This document shows, in pieces, positions 9,651 through 20,230 of a DNA stretch of 47,148 bases (positions are counted from its first letter, which is position 1; every line of letters begins with the position of its first letter). The stretch is taken from positions 767 to 47,914 of the forward strand of contig JAAAUF010000197.1 of assembly GCA_015499985.1 (NCBI GenBank), written 5' to 3'. The stretch comes from Haplosporangium gracile. Lineage: Eukaryota > Mortierellomycota > Mortierellomycetes > Mortierellales > Mortierellaceae. A program made the position numbers and the translations under genes. The notes beneath the pieces are model-generated. The model was not told the origin of the DNA. It worked only from the letters and a program-made list of their open reading frames with translations, and did not search any database.

Positions 9651-11442
9651 CTAAACAAGCAAGTCCACTGCGCCGGGAAGGGCCAAGGCTACGATCATCG
9701 CCGTCGCAGTCATCGACCATCGGGCCTCGGGAATCAAAAGTCCCGCCAGATAATCAATCACCGATTTAGCACTCGGATCCTGTCGACCACCTTGCATGCG
9801 TGGCCATTTCGCTCCTGCGCCTGATGTACTCGTAGTAGTGCGCGATCGTGTCGAAGCTGGGTACTCGGTCAGGACTGTAGTCGTACCGTCGGTGCCAACA
9901 GTGGTTCTGGTGCTGGTCGTGTCGCCGCGCGTCGTGGTCGTGGTCGAAACGGTCACATCGGTCGAGGTCATGGTGCTGGTGGTGAGGGACAGCGAAGTGG
10001 TGCCTTCTTTCGAGATGCTGCCTGAATCGACAGACGACGAGCTTGAGTCAGAAGAATCCGCAGCAGTCGCCGACAAAGACGTGTGAGCAGATGGCGATTC
10101 CTTTTCCTTTGGAACCACCGATGGTGCTGAAGGAGAGGGAGTTGTAGCGGCCGATTCGGGAGAAGAAAGGATAGGTGTGTTCAGAGTAGGGGCAGTTTCC
10201 ATAGTTGGAGCCATGAGGGGAGTCGAGGCCGTGTGGGGGGGAGGATCATGTGCGATAGGAGTTGGAGGAGGTGGAGGTTGTTGTTGGAGCATAGGAGAAG
10301 CAATAGCACGGGAAGGAACCGCCACTGAGTTTAGCGGCGTGGGGTAAAAGGCAGGAGCTATGGTAGACAGCAGACCAGCAAATGATGCGTAAGTAAGAGC
10401 ATCATTGGCAGGTGGAGTCCATACAGCGGGAACGGGTGCAAGTGCAGTATTGACAGGTGAGGTAACGGGCGCAGGGGGAGGGACAGAAGCATCAGGGGCA
10501 ATTGGAGCAGGTCGAGCCATGGGTGGCATGGCATTGAGATTGGGGTTTGGACGAGGTGTAGAAGGAGGAGGGACAAAAGCAGCAGGAGCAATAAATGCAG
10601 CAGATACAGGTTGAAGTTGGATCATAGGTGCCACGACATTTGGGTTAGGGTCCGGACGAGGTGCGGGCGGAACAAATGCGGCAGGAACAGGAGTCGCACG
10701 AACAGGTGCATTAAATGGGATAGTAGGAGCAACGGAAGGAGGCGGAACCATGGGTGCAGCAGCCGTTGGGTTGAAGTTTGGTCGAAATGCAGGAGGAGAA
10801 GCAAAAGCAATAGGAAGAGGCGGCGCGACAGATGCAATAGGAGCCATGGGTGCAGCAGAGATTGGATTGGTGTTTGGTCGAGGTGCAGGATTAATGACGG
10901 GCGATATCAAACGTGCAGGGAGCATAGCGTTTGGATGAACATTGGACGGTGCTAAATGCACCAACAATATTAGGGGACAAGGTTAGGGAAAAGGAGCATA
11001 AACGACTAGGAGGAGAAGATGATGACGATAGACAGGCATGTAAAGCAAGGCATAGGAAGACATGAAGGCGAAAACTTACCAGGGCGTTCAGCAGGCGGCG
11101 CCACAAGGGCCGAGATTTGAGGTTGTCTGTTGACAGCAGGTTGAGGCGATGGATTGGAAGCAGGTGATGCAGCCGATGCAGGAGCCGGAGCGGGGACGTA
11201 TCTGTATTCGGTGACAGTGACTGGAAGTGGAGTTGCAAGGTGTAAGTGCGTCGTGCACGACTACCGAAAATACACAGCTGGTTGAGTACGATCAAGGAGG
11301 GGAAGATAGGTATCTTACCATAAACCGTGTTGTCGCGTTTGGCAAAGTTGAATACAGGAAGAGGATCGGCGAGTGCGGTGGGGGTATCCAGGAGCAGCAG
11401 GATGCTCGCTGTCAACGCGAATGAGCGGAGAGAAGGACGCAT
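9651..11442 (-). CDS. Secreted Pro/Ser/Thr-rich protein, probable cell-surface or GPI type
   Basis: Three exons, complement(9651..10951, 11080..11220, 11319..11442), 521 residues. A signal peptide is clear (basic start, then ASILLLLDTPTALA). It is followed by FAKRDN, a possible dibasic processing site, and VYVTVTEYRYVPAPAP, a motif style common in fungal wall mucins. Residues about 95-330 are proline/alanine-rich with a degenerate tandem module of the type PRPNPN-x-x-APM. The next section is almost pure Ser/Thr (TTSTMTSTDVTVSTTTTT), fitting O-mannosylation. The C-terminus ends in a hydrophobic stretch (TATAMIVALALPGAVDLLV), as expected for a GPI-anchor signal, though no clear omega site was proven. 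There is no catalytic domain; a structural or wall role is inferred. The gene-specific identity is unknown. Confidence 0.82.
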
Positions 11443-12072
11443 GGTGGTGTAGAAGGCTGGTGTGAGCGTTTTTATTGTTTTATTGTTGTGTGTGGAAAGA
11501 AGAAAGAAAGAGTAAGGGAGACGAGCAAAGGAGTAGGGAATCAAAGAGATGGGATAGCTTACGTGCTGACTTTGGGACTTTTATCCCTCTCTTGGAGAAG
11601 AAAGTAATGGAATAGACTTGAGAGTCGTCAAGGATACGTCGTGAACTGATGCATGGACGCGAGGCTGATAAATGGTGATCGAGGAGGGTCAACTCTTGGC
11701 ACGGCATGATGGCATGGTAGAGCAATGGTCAGCGCTGTTAATGGTAACGTGTGTCTCGGAGAGATTTCGGGGCCTAATCCTGGTAACCATGAAGAGGACA
11801 TGACCATGACCATGATCATGGACATGACGTGGAAGTGACCCTGACTTTTTACCAAACTTCTCTTTTTATAACCAAAAAATAGAAACGCGACTTTGACGCG
11901 AAATGAAAAAAAATAAATACAAAGGAGACGGTGCTCTATCACCTGAGGGTGCGGGGTGGACTGCTAGTTCAGAGACATATCTTGCTCACCGCCAGTCCAA
12001 GAGCATGCCTACACTCCTTTGCTCTCCTCACTCAATCATCGCTCCGCAAACAACAACAACCATTCACACAGC
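11443..12072. promoter_or_regulatory. Divergent intergenic region, secreted protein gene and BLOC1S1
   Basis: The 630 bp separate the start codons of a minus-strand and a plus-strand gene, so both promoters lie here. The sequence is mixed, with a CATGAC/CATGATC cluster at 11797-11828 (GGACATGACCATGACC and similar). No TATA element is certain, and no coding sequence is supported. Confidence 0.5.
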
Positions 12073-12764
12073 ATGTCTCTTGGTCGGCTAGTCAAAGAAC
12101 ATCAGACAAAGAACGCTGCTCTGAAGCGGGAAAGCGGTAAATGAGAGAGACTTTTTTTTTTTTTTTTCATTCTTTCGTAGGACTTGACATGATGGGTTGT
12201 GACAATCAACGCTCACACTGGTCACTCCGCTGTTATAGAACACTTGCGCAAGGAGGCAGTTCAGAGCGTCGGACAGTTCTCTGATGCCGTCGCTGATACT
12301 CTCAGTGGGAGGTAAGTTGCTTGCCACTCCGGTTAATGGATGCTTTCGAGACACGTCACTTCAGCTGTCACTGACTCAAACTTCTTTCATGGCTCTAGGG
12401 TATCACAAATATTTCTAAATCAAAAGGACCTGGAGCAGGAAGCAAGGAATCTTTCATTACAGACTGTACGATACTCGAAGCAAACGGCCCAATGGCTCGC
12501 AATGGTGGATCAGTTTGCTTCAGCACTCAAGGTATCTTAACTCTTGAACAATCTTTCTTGTGGTGTTGAGGTAAAGGTGCTCATGATCTCATGAATGTAT
12601 CGTACTCACACAGTACTGTCCATACTACACCAAATGCCGTATGGTCATAGGAGCTTGGCGATGTGCAGAACTGGGTACAGGTTATTCAAAAGGACATGGA
12701 GCAAGTAACTAACTCTCTGGAGGAGTCTGGTGCCGCGCAAACCGCGGCTCCCGCCGCCAAATAA
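12073..12764 (+). CDS. BLOC1S1: BLOC-1 subunit 1 (BLOS1/GCN5L1-like)
   Basis: Small coiled-coil subunit of BLOC-1/BORC-type complexes, acting on endosomes and lysosome-related organelles. Four exons, join(12073..12136, 12239..12311, 12399..12531, 12651..12764), 127 residues, close to the animal size of about 125. The start MSLGRLVKEHQTKNAALKRE matches the family's N-terminus (MLSRLLKEHQAKQ). Also visible are the conserved core FLNQKDLEQEARNLSLQ, YSKQTAQWLAMVDQFASAL and the closing ELGDVQNWVQVIQKDME. All introns are GT-AG, in phases 1, 2 and 0. The stop is only 153 nt before the SNU13 start on the same strand. The family also occurs in yeasts in shortened form (Bls1); here it is full length. 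Identification rests on the aligned motifs. Confidence 0.92.
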
Positions 12765-12917
12765 AAAAATGTGTCTTCAAATCACATGATTTTAGTGACT
12801 GTATTTGTTCAGATGTTTCTTTTTCTCTTTTCTTTTTTTTCTTGGCTGCTATTTTTTGTTTGTTCCATTCCTTCACTGCTCCCTCCCACCCACACCAACA
12901 CACACACTACATTCACA

Positions 12918-13450
12918 ATGGCAAGTAGATCAACTTGGAAAGGATCAACGGCGTATACTGGACTTTTTCTAACTACTGGAAAAGAGACACAAAGGAGCAC
13001 TCTCCTTCTTTGGAATCACGGAATCTAACAACACTTTTCCATCAACGCTCTCTGATCTTCAAAAAAAAATAGGCCGAAGTCAACCCCAAAGCCTGGCCCC
13101 TTGCCGATGCCGCTCTCACCAACTCGATCATGGATTTGGTCCAGCAGGCCTCCCACTACAAGCAGCTCAAGAAGGGAGCTAACGAGGCCACCAAGACCCT
13201 CAACCGTGGTATTGCCGAGTTCATCGTCATGACTGCCGACACCGAGCCTATTGAGATTTTGCTCCACCTGCCTCTTCTTTGCGAGGACAAGAACGTCCCC
13301 TATGTCTTTGTCCCCTCCAAGACTGCCCTTGGTCGCGCCTGCGGTGTCTCGCGCCCCGTCATTGCTGCCTCCGTCACTTCCAACGAGGGTTCTGACCTCA
13401 AGGCCCAGATTTTGGCTATCAAGCTCCAGATCGAGAAACTCTTGATCTAA
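12918..13450 (+). CDS. SNU13: snoRNP/U4 snRNP protein Snu13 (15.5K, NHP2L1)
   Basis: L7Ae-family kink-turn RNA-binding protein of box C/D snoRNPs and of the U4/U6.U5 tri-snRNP; nuclear and nucleolar. Join(12918..12920, 13073..13450), 126 residues, the exact family length. Exon 2 carries the near-invariant blocks [52 protein letters not shown] and [13 protein letters not shown]. Exon 1 codes only the initiator Met: the intron begins GCAAGT directly after ATG and ends AATAG, a GC-AG intron. An in-frame TAG just before GCC GAA GTC rules out extending exon 2. The alternative, donor GTAGAT with acceptor CGAAG, would give [17 protein letters not shown] is preferred because Val before NPKA is conserved in human and fission yeast. 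Confidence 0.95.
12921..13072 (+). other. GC-AG intron directly after the SNU13 start codon
   Basis: A 152-nt intron starting GCAAGT, the strongest known GC donor context, and ending in TAG. Its position after the ATG means exon 1 contributes a single codon. A competing GT donor (GTAGAT) overlaps it four bases downstream. Confidence 0.75.
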
Positions 13451-14611
13451 GTTATCAACATAACAAACAACAAAAAACAAAAGTGCTGAAGATTTCTAAT
13501 GATGCACACTATCTTCCCATCTGTCCACAGAAAGGGTAGGTTCTTGACCTCGCTTCTGGGGGCCAGTGTACAATAGTCCATAGAACACAGCATCCATTTC
13601 TCATCATATTAAAACTAAGCATTCAGAAAAAAAAAAACAAATTCAGTTGCCAAAGTTGTTATCTTCAATCATGTCTACTTACTGCATTGCATTTGTGCAT
13701 GTATACGTGTGGTGTGGGCGTCGTTACTCAATTTTCCATCATTGTGTGGCTTAGTCACCCAAGAATGCAGCATTGAATTGGATATGAAGAGACACACAGG
13801 TTTGTTGTTGAGTGTCTGATGTTGTGTCAGTCTGTGTTTGTGTATGCGCCCGTTTGCTTTATTATTCGAGCGAGGGAGAGACCCTTTTCACCTTTTCCCT
13901 TTTACTTCATCCTCTTCTCCCTTTTCTCCCTTTCCATCCCCTCAGCACACACACACACTCTCTCTCTTAACCTTTCACCATCTTAACTCTCACTTTCGCT
14001 CACTTCCACTTTCACCTCTCTCATCTTTTTTTTCTATTATTTCACTCCAAGGCCCTGCTCTCCGCTCCGCCCGACATACTCTCTTTCCCGCTCCCCTTTC
14101 GCTCTCGCTGCAAATAAGGTACCAGCTAAACCTTCATAGAAGAAAAAGGCGCGCAGACTGCAGCTTCACTCCAATTTAATAACAAATAACAACATAACAC
14201 CCCGCCATTCCTGCAGCAGCCATCTGCCGGTTGCCTGCCTGCACATCGACATCTCGGGGGATCTCTACAGGCATAACCGTATCCACTTTGCTCGCCATTT
14301 GACACGATCGTAACAACGATACTCAAACACATATACACGCACACACAGACGTATGAGCCTCGACAGTCATCCAACTCAGCACTATTCAGTTGTGTCCTAA
14401 ATCGCCCATCACCCAGGCTAACAGCCATCAACACTGACAAGTGACCTTTCAACCAACAGCAGGATCGATGAGTAAGAATACTATGTACTGAAGAGCAACT
14501 ACTAACACAGGCCGCCTCTTTTATTCACACGCCCTTTCTAGCCAACCAACAATACTGTAACGACCTTACCACAACACATCGTCACGACGCGCGCCACCGC
14601 CGCCAATTGAT
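13451..14611 (+). promoter_or_regulatory. SNU13 3' flank and CFP1/SPP1 promoter and leader
   Basis: No gene is supported in these 1161 bp. The first part is the SNU13 3' region (A-rich run 13626-13640). From 13860 to 14130 the plus strand is strongly CT-rich, with a CA repeat at 13945-13957, as in other leaders of this window. A convincing 5' UTR intron (14472-14541) lies before the start codon at 14612. The minus strand shows no convincing frame. Confidence 0.55.
14472..14541 (+). other. Predicted 5' UTR intron of the CFP1/SPP1 gene
   Basis: A 70-nt candidate intron: donor GTAAGA, a perfect TACTAAC branch point, a pyrimidine tract and a TTTCTAG acceptor. It begins one base after an upstream ATG (14468-14470). 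Unspliced, that ATG opens a short uORF ending in TGA within the intron. Spliced, it opens a longer frame that runs past the main start codon in a different frame. Confidence 0.65.
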
Positions 14612-15033
14612 ATGGGAGAACCAGGACACAGGCAGCTAAATAGCGGACAGCCAGGCGCTCACAATTATGGACACCCGCATCTGCAGCAGGGACAATATCA
14701 AGGAGCCAGTCATCCACCTCAACCAAGGCGATCCTCTATCCAGAGCATGCTAAACCCTCCTTCCCCAGAACCAACAGGATCCTATGGATACTACCCGGCT
14801 CACCATGGCGCCCCTCAGCATCAAATCCAACACCCACACCAGCATCAGCACGCGCACCCGCAGCAACAACAGCAACAGCCCTACATGCACCCCATTAAGC
14901 AGCCTCCTCCTCAACAGCCACCCCAACCCTCACAGCACCATCACCAGTTACCCCAGCATCACCAAGAACAATATCATCAAGACGGGCAATACTCCCAGTC
15001 ATACTCGTACCAGCAGCATCCTCATGCGCATCC

Positions 15034-15072
<39 letters not shown>

Positions 15073-15952
15073 GCATTCACGACCCCAGACTCATCAGCAT
15101 CAGCAACAACCACCACATCAACAGCAGCAACAGCCACATCAACACCAACAGCCACAGCAGCAGTCGGCATACTACCCTTCTCACCCCGGACCATCTTCCG
15201 CATCAGTACCGGTCTCGAAACCAACAAGCGCATACTCGACTGTGCCAGCACCATTGCCTCCAATCTCATCTCAAACACACTACCGGTCCTACAGTCAGTA
15301 TTCGCCTGGATCAAGTCCGTCTGAAGGTGCTTTTCAGTCGCAGCAGGCGTCGTCCTTCCAAGGACCTCCTTCAACAGCTCTCCATGCACACCACCAACAG
15401 GGACGTCATATTCAACATGAAGCCGGAGCGGGTTCAGGACCAGTGGGGACACAAATTGCTCCTCGCAGGACAAGTGGTGAGTCGGTTGATATGAGGCTTC
15501 AGTCGCCTCCAGCAGGAGCTTCGCATTTTGGTCATATGGGTCAAAGTCATATAGGAGCGCGGCCACCATCTCCAGGATCATCGCAGGACTTTGGGAGATC
15601 GCGCCAGACATCTGTGTCCAATCACGCGTTTCATGGAGAATACAGGCAGCACGCCCAGGAGACGAATGGTGGACCTTCATACGAGTATTATCAAGGGTCG
15701 TACCAGGACCCAGGATACGCAGCAGGATCACATCCATCGGCCAGGCAGCAAGACCCACAGCAGCATCAAAAACTCCAACAGCAACAGCAGCAGCAGCCTC
15801 AACATCCACAGCAATCGCATCCTCAACAACAACAACAGCAGCAGCACCCACAGCAGTATGCATCGCAGTATTCTCCGCATGCCAGTAGCGGTTACATGAG
15901 GTCATCTGTGTCAGAAATGGATCGGTCGCGTTCCCATAGTATTTCCGCTCAA

Positions 15953-15984
<32 letters not shown>

Positions 15985-18900
15985 GCAACAGCACTATGGT
16001 TACGCCGCTCAGTCAGCTCCTCAAGGCCAACAGCCTCAGCATGCGCTTATGTCGCCTCCTCCAAGAGGATCCATGCAAGACATTCATTCTGGTGGCGCGC
16101 GGACCAGCGTCTCTGGTCAACATCAGCAGCCACTCCAAGCTCACCATCCACAGGAGCGACCGCAACCGGAGAACGACGAGGCCCTTGTAATGAACTTTAT
16201 GTCGGAGCTGCAAATGCGGCAGCAGCAACAACAGCCGAACCAGCATCAGCAGCCGAACCAGCATCAGCTTCAGCATAGTCAGGCGCCAGGACAACAAGTT
16301 CATAAGCAGCCTCGCAAGTCTGCCTCGTCACCTCAGGTACCACAGTCGGGGTCACAGATGCCCTCCCAGCAGATGTATAATCAGCACTCTCAACATCAAC
16401 ATGTATCACATCCGCAGGCACATCACGCTCCAGCTATCCAGAAACAGCAACAGCAACAGCAACAACAGCAGCCGATACACATGGATCACTCGCCATTACC
16501 TCCGCCTCATGGTCGCTACGTTCACGGCGACCATCATGGGTATCCTCCAAGTCATGAGTCCTTGCCAACGTCCCCTGTGTACCGTCCACAGCCATCGTCC
16601 GTCGCTCCAACAGCAGTGGAGCTGCCTCGACCTATGACACCGCCAGGACTTGTCTCACCCGGTGTGCCCCCTCGTTCTCAGGGGCCCATAATTGACACGC
16701 GTCAACGGCCCATTCCAGGCTCAGGCATTGGACCTGGGCCTGAGAGTCACATTGTGCCTCATTCAGGAATGCAACCTCCTGACCCTATCAAGACTGCACA
16801 CGGACCTGGAACCCCAACAGGACCTGCGCCACCTCGCTCCGCCAGTCTGATGAATATTCTCAATGTCCCAGAGAGAGTAAACCACAGTCGCCATGCCCAG
16901 GTGGACGATAGAGAAGACATGGAGGATGTTCAACCTACTTCAGCGCATGTGCCACAGGATCGAGCCCCTGTCGACCCAAGCGTCCACCAAGCCTATCGGC
17001 ATGATGCAGGTCAGCGTTCCGATTATCTGCCGGCCTTCTCTGAGACCCCGCGCGATACTCGCTATGAGGAGAGATTTGCAGAGCCTGAGCGGCCTACGCA
17101 GGTTACTCCAATGGAGCAGAACCCTGTTGAGGAACCCATATCTGCCGCTGTTGTTGCGCCAAAGACTGGCAAGGAAAAAGCAGCGCGTCCAGTCAAAGAG
17201 AAGGTCGTCAAGGAAAAACCAGTTAAGCCGGTCAAAGAGAAGGTGGAGAAGATCAAGAAGGAGCGTGTTCCCAAAGGCGGGAAGAAGAAACTGTCGACCT
17301 CAGCTACTATTGGCATAGAGTCGGATGGGCCAGGGATAGACACCGCTATGGAACATGCCCAGCCGCTAGCAGAGGCTCGTCCTCAAGAGACTCGCTCCCA
17401 AGAGTCTCGTCCCCAGGAGTCTCGCCTTCTAGAGCATCGTCCTCCAGAGCTTCATCCACAAGAGCCTCGCCACCAGGAGCCTCACCTTCGAGAGCCCGGC
17501 CCTCAAGAAACTCGTCCTCAGGAACCCCGTTCTCAAGAGCCTCGTCCTCAAGAGCCCCGTCCCCAGGAACCCCAGCTCCAAGAGCCAACCGGAGTATCTA
17601 AGCATATGCTGGAGCTGCCAGGAGGTGGACGTATCGAACTCCCGAGCAAGAAGTCACGCACAGAAAGCTTTTCTACATCCGCGCCTGAAGGTAATGCGCA
17701 AGGAAAGGTACCCCGCGGACCTGAGACTCATCGTCCTCAGGATAGCAGTGATAGGGCTCCTGTCAATCGCGACTCTGTCCAGATCCAACCCATTGAGTTG
17801 CCTAAACCGGCACCGGCCACGACAAAGGACTCTCCTGCAAGTTCGCGGAACACTCCTGCGAAGTTCAATAGCTCCCAGCAGCCGTTCCCTGTGTCTCTGC
17901 CGCCCATAGAATCAAACAAGGCACCTCGATTGGACGCAGCCTCGCCCCGAGAAACGCCAATTAGCAAGACATCCTCGGCCCAGATTCGCTCACGTTCTTC
18001 TTCGCCTCCTCCCACGCCATCTTCTTTGCGTGGTCATACCGGTCTGGGGGTTGAGCTGCCCGGGTCACCCCAGGTGAATGGCTCTTCTGGCTCCGCCAAG
18101 AAAATCCAACAGGACGGTGATCGTGATCGATCAAAGACGACGGTGTCTAAGGATGTGTCAAAGAGCTCCAAGGCGTCAACAGGCGGATCTTCCACACCCA
18201 AGGAAAAAAAGCCGAGCAAAAAGGATGTTGTCGTGGACAGGACTCAAGATGATGAGGTCGTCTTTGTTACTCCGAAGGCATCCAAGTCTCTCGATACGTC
18301 CAAGAGATCCCACGATATGGATGACGATATGCCTAGCCCTAAGTTACCTTTCAAGTCACAGTCCACCAGCAAGAAGGGCACATCATCTGGACAGTCTCAA
18401 GGCTCCAGCTTGAAGAAGCGGTTTAGTCGAACAACAGAGACGGAGGATGGACACCTAGGTTCAACCGGGTCGAAGGCGCACGAGACCCAGGAGTCGATCT
18501 CTGGTCACGACAGGACCACATCATCAGAGGGCTCACGAGGGAAGTCGTCAAAGTCTCACAGCAGTACAAAGGTCGAGGCTGAACAGTCGTCAAATAATGC
18601 CCAGAGGAGCAGTTCATCGTCCAGCAACCATGTCGCTGCCAGGGAAGAGGACGTCGAGATGGAAGAGCAGCCGGATCGTGGCGAGGGATTGTATTGTATC
18701 TGCCGCACGGTGTATGATTCAAGCCGGTTCATGATTGCTTGTGATGGTTGCGATGATTGGTTCCATGGCGATTGTGTCGGTGTTGCAGAGAAGGACAGTG
18801 TTATGGTCGACAAGTACTTCTGCAAGCGCTGCGAAGGTATTGTGACTTTTATTTTATTCTGGTAGAGTTGATACCATTTTTTTTTGGACACCGAGTACAC

Positions 18901-20230
18901 ATACTAACAGCGCCCCCTCCCCCCTTTTTTTTTGACACGATTTGTTATAGAAAAAGGACGCTTCGGATCGCTCAAGAAGAAGTGTTTCCGCGAGGGGTGT
19001 CAAAAGTCTGCGGGACGCAAATCCAAGTACTGCTCCAAGGAGTGTGGTCTTTTGGTGGCAACGCAACGTATCCAAGAGTCACAGGAAAAGGTCTTTGGTG
19101 GTGAGACGAGCCAAACGGATCTTCCTCCAGGTCAGGTCCACCAGCAGCAGCACCTCCAGCGACGACGTCGATTGACACTTGCGGATCTAGATGATCGTCA
19201 ACGACTGCTCGGGATCCGTGAGAAGATGGCACATGTACGGAAAGTGTGCGCTATTTTGGGGGAGCGATCCATACAGTTGGGTATCTGTGTGGATCGACAG
19301 TTGCGACAGGACTTGGGCCCGCTCGATCTGTCGACAGTGGCTGATCTGAATGTTTCGTCTTCTTCCCCTCATACCGGAGCGAACGGAGTGAGTAATAAGT
19401 CCACAGCGGCGGGTGGCGCGGGCGATATGGAGGACGAGGATGAAGGTGTTCCTCGGTCGGGGTCTGGCTCTGGCTCTGGATCTAAGAGCAAGGCCAAAGC
19501 CAAGGCTCTGAAGGATAAAGCTGCAGCCAAGGAGAAGGACAAGGATGCTCTGTGCGGATTTGATTATAGTCTTGTCTGGGACGATGCTCAAGATATTGCA
19601 AGGAAGGATCGGGCGGCGTTGAACTCTTTGGTGTCGACGCCCGTTGGTTCGAGAGCCTCGTCGGTCGCCCCGCCGTCATTTGGTGTTGTTGTCGTCGCTC
19701 TGAAACGCCAACAGCAGCATAATGGAATTGAGTCCAGCAGTGACCGCAAGACTAAGACCGAGAGTGATGCGCACGACGGTGATGGAGCAGGAGGAGGTCA
19801 GATGCCGTCCGCCGCTGGAGAGGCTGGTTCTAATACAACGAATGCGCTTGCTTCCTCGCCTTATCTGGAAGCTATCGGTCAGCGCGTCTGCATGTCCCGC
19901 CGTGGCTGTGATCGCCACATTGGGTGGCAAAGGCTCAAAGCCGCCGAACTGGAACTTGAACAAACACTTCAGGTACGTCCTTTTGATTGATTTCAATCGG
20001 AATCTCTTTTCTTCTTTTTTTTTTATATGATTTTCGCTGATAGTGGACGCTACGCCAACGTTCATTACTGACTCTCTTGGTATCTTTCTCTTTGTATGCG
20101 CTCCTTTGAATATGTACAGAACAAGCTGCTCAGGACGTTGAAGGCAGAGGCCAAGCTCGTGAAGAGCCGCATGAAGCGTCGCAGGAACGACCTCTCTGCT
20201 CGTATCCTTAATGGCACCATTGAGCATTAA
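14612..20230 (+). CDS. SPP1: COMPASS subunit Cfp1/Spp1-like PHD protein with a huge Gln-rich N-terminus
   Basis: Reader subunit of the Set1/COMPASS H3K4 methyltransferase; nuclear. Three exons, join(14612..18836, 18951..19972, 20120..20230), 1785 residues. Residues 1 to about 850 are Gln/His/Pro/Ser-rich with several polyQ runs. A Lys-rich part (about 850-895, repeated VKEK units) and an RPQEP-like pentapeptide array (about 923-992) follow. The PHD finger is at about 1359-1409: YCICRTVYDSSRFMIACDGC, then WFHGDC and FCKRC, close to the H3K4me3-binding PHD of animal CFP1. Next come the Cfp1/Spp1 Cys motif (CFREGCQKS, KYCSKECGLLVATQRI) and the C-terminal CMSRRGCDRHIGWQRLKAAELELEQTL, equivalent to CFP1's CNRHYCWEKL block. 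No CXXC domain is present, as in yeast Spp1. Family members are usually 350-660 residues, so the N-terminal half is exceptional; the frame is continuous, so it is not an obvious mis-join. Confidence 0.9.
15034..15073 (+). repeat. CAA trinucleotide run (polyQ) in CFP1/SPP1
   Basis: About 13 consecutive CAA codons encoding Gln, nearly pure at DNA level and so prone to slippage. Further mixed CAA/CAG tracts lie at 15780-15865, 15950-15992 and 16441-16470 in the same exon. Reading the plus strand, they encode runs of 8-16 Gln. Confidence 0.95.
17378..17587 (+). repeat. 15-bp tandem repeat encoding an RPQEP-like pentapeptide
   Basis: About 14 copies of a 15-bp unit, consensus CGTCCTCAAGAGCCT, coding Arg-Pro-Gln-Glu-Pro with variants such as SQESR, HQEPH and LQEP. 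Copies differ mostly by single substitutions and no copy breaks the frame. The array lies between the Lys-rich segment and the PHD finger of the Cfp1/Spp1-like protein. Confidence 0.9.

Noticed and set aside
9796..10955. Plus-strand frames of 62-114 codons over the Pro-rich gene
   Set aside because: They reflect the Pro/Ala and Ser/Thr repeats of the minus-strand gene; Gly/Val/Arg-rich with no signal or motif.
12921..13078. GT-AG alternative for the first SNU13 intron (donor GTAGAT, acceptor CGAAG)
   Set aside because: It gives MAINPKAW and requires skipping the first AG after the pyrimidine tract; the GC-AG reading gives the conserved Val. Kept as a secondary isoform possibility.
13025..13480. 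151-codon antisense frame over SNU13
   Set aside because: Shadow of the conserved SNU13 coding exon; no own motif.
14895..15905. 336-codon antisense frame rich in Val/Ala/Asp
   Set aside because: It is the shadow of CAG/CAA repeats in the Cfp1/Spp1 exon and has no independent support.
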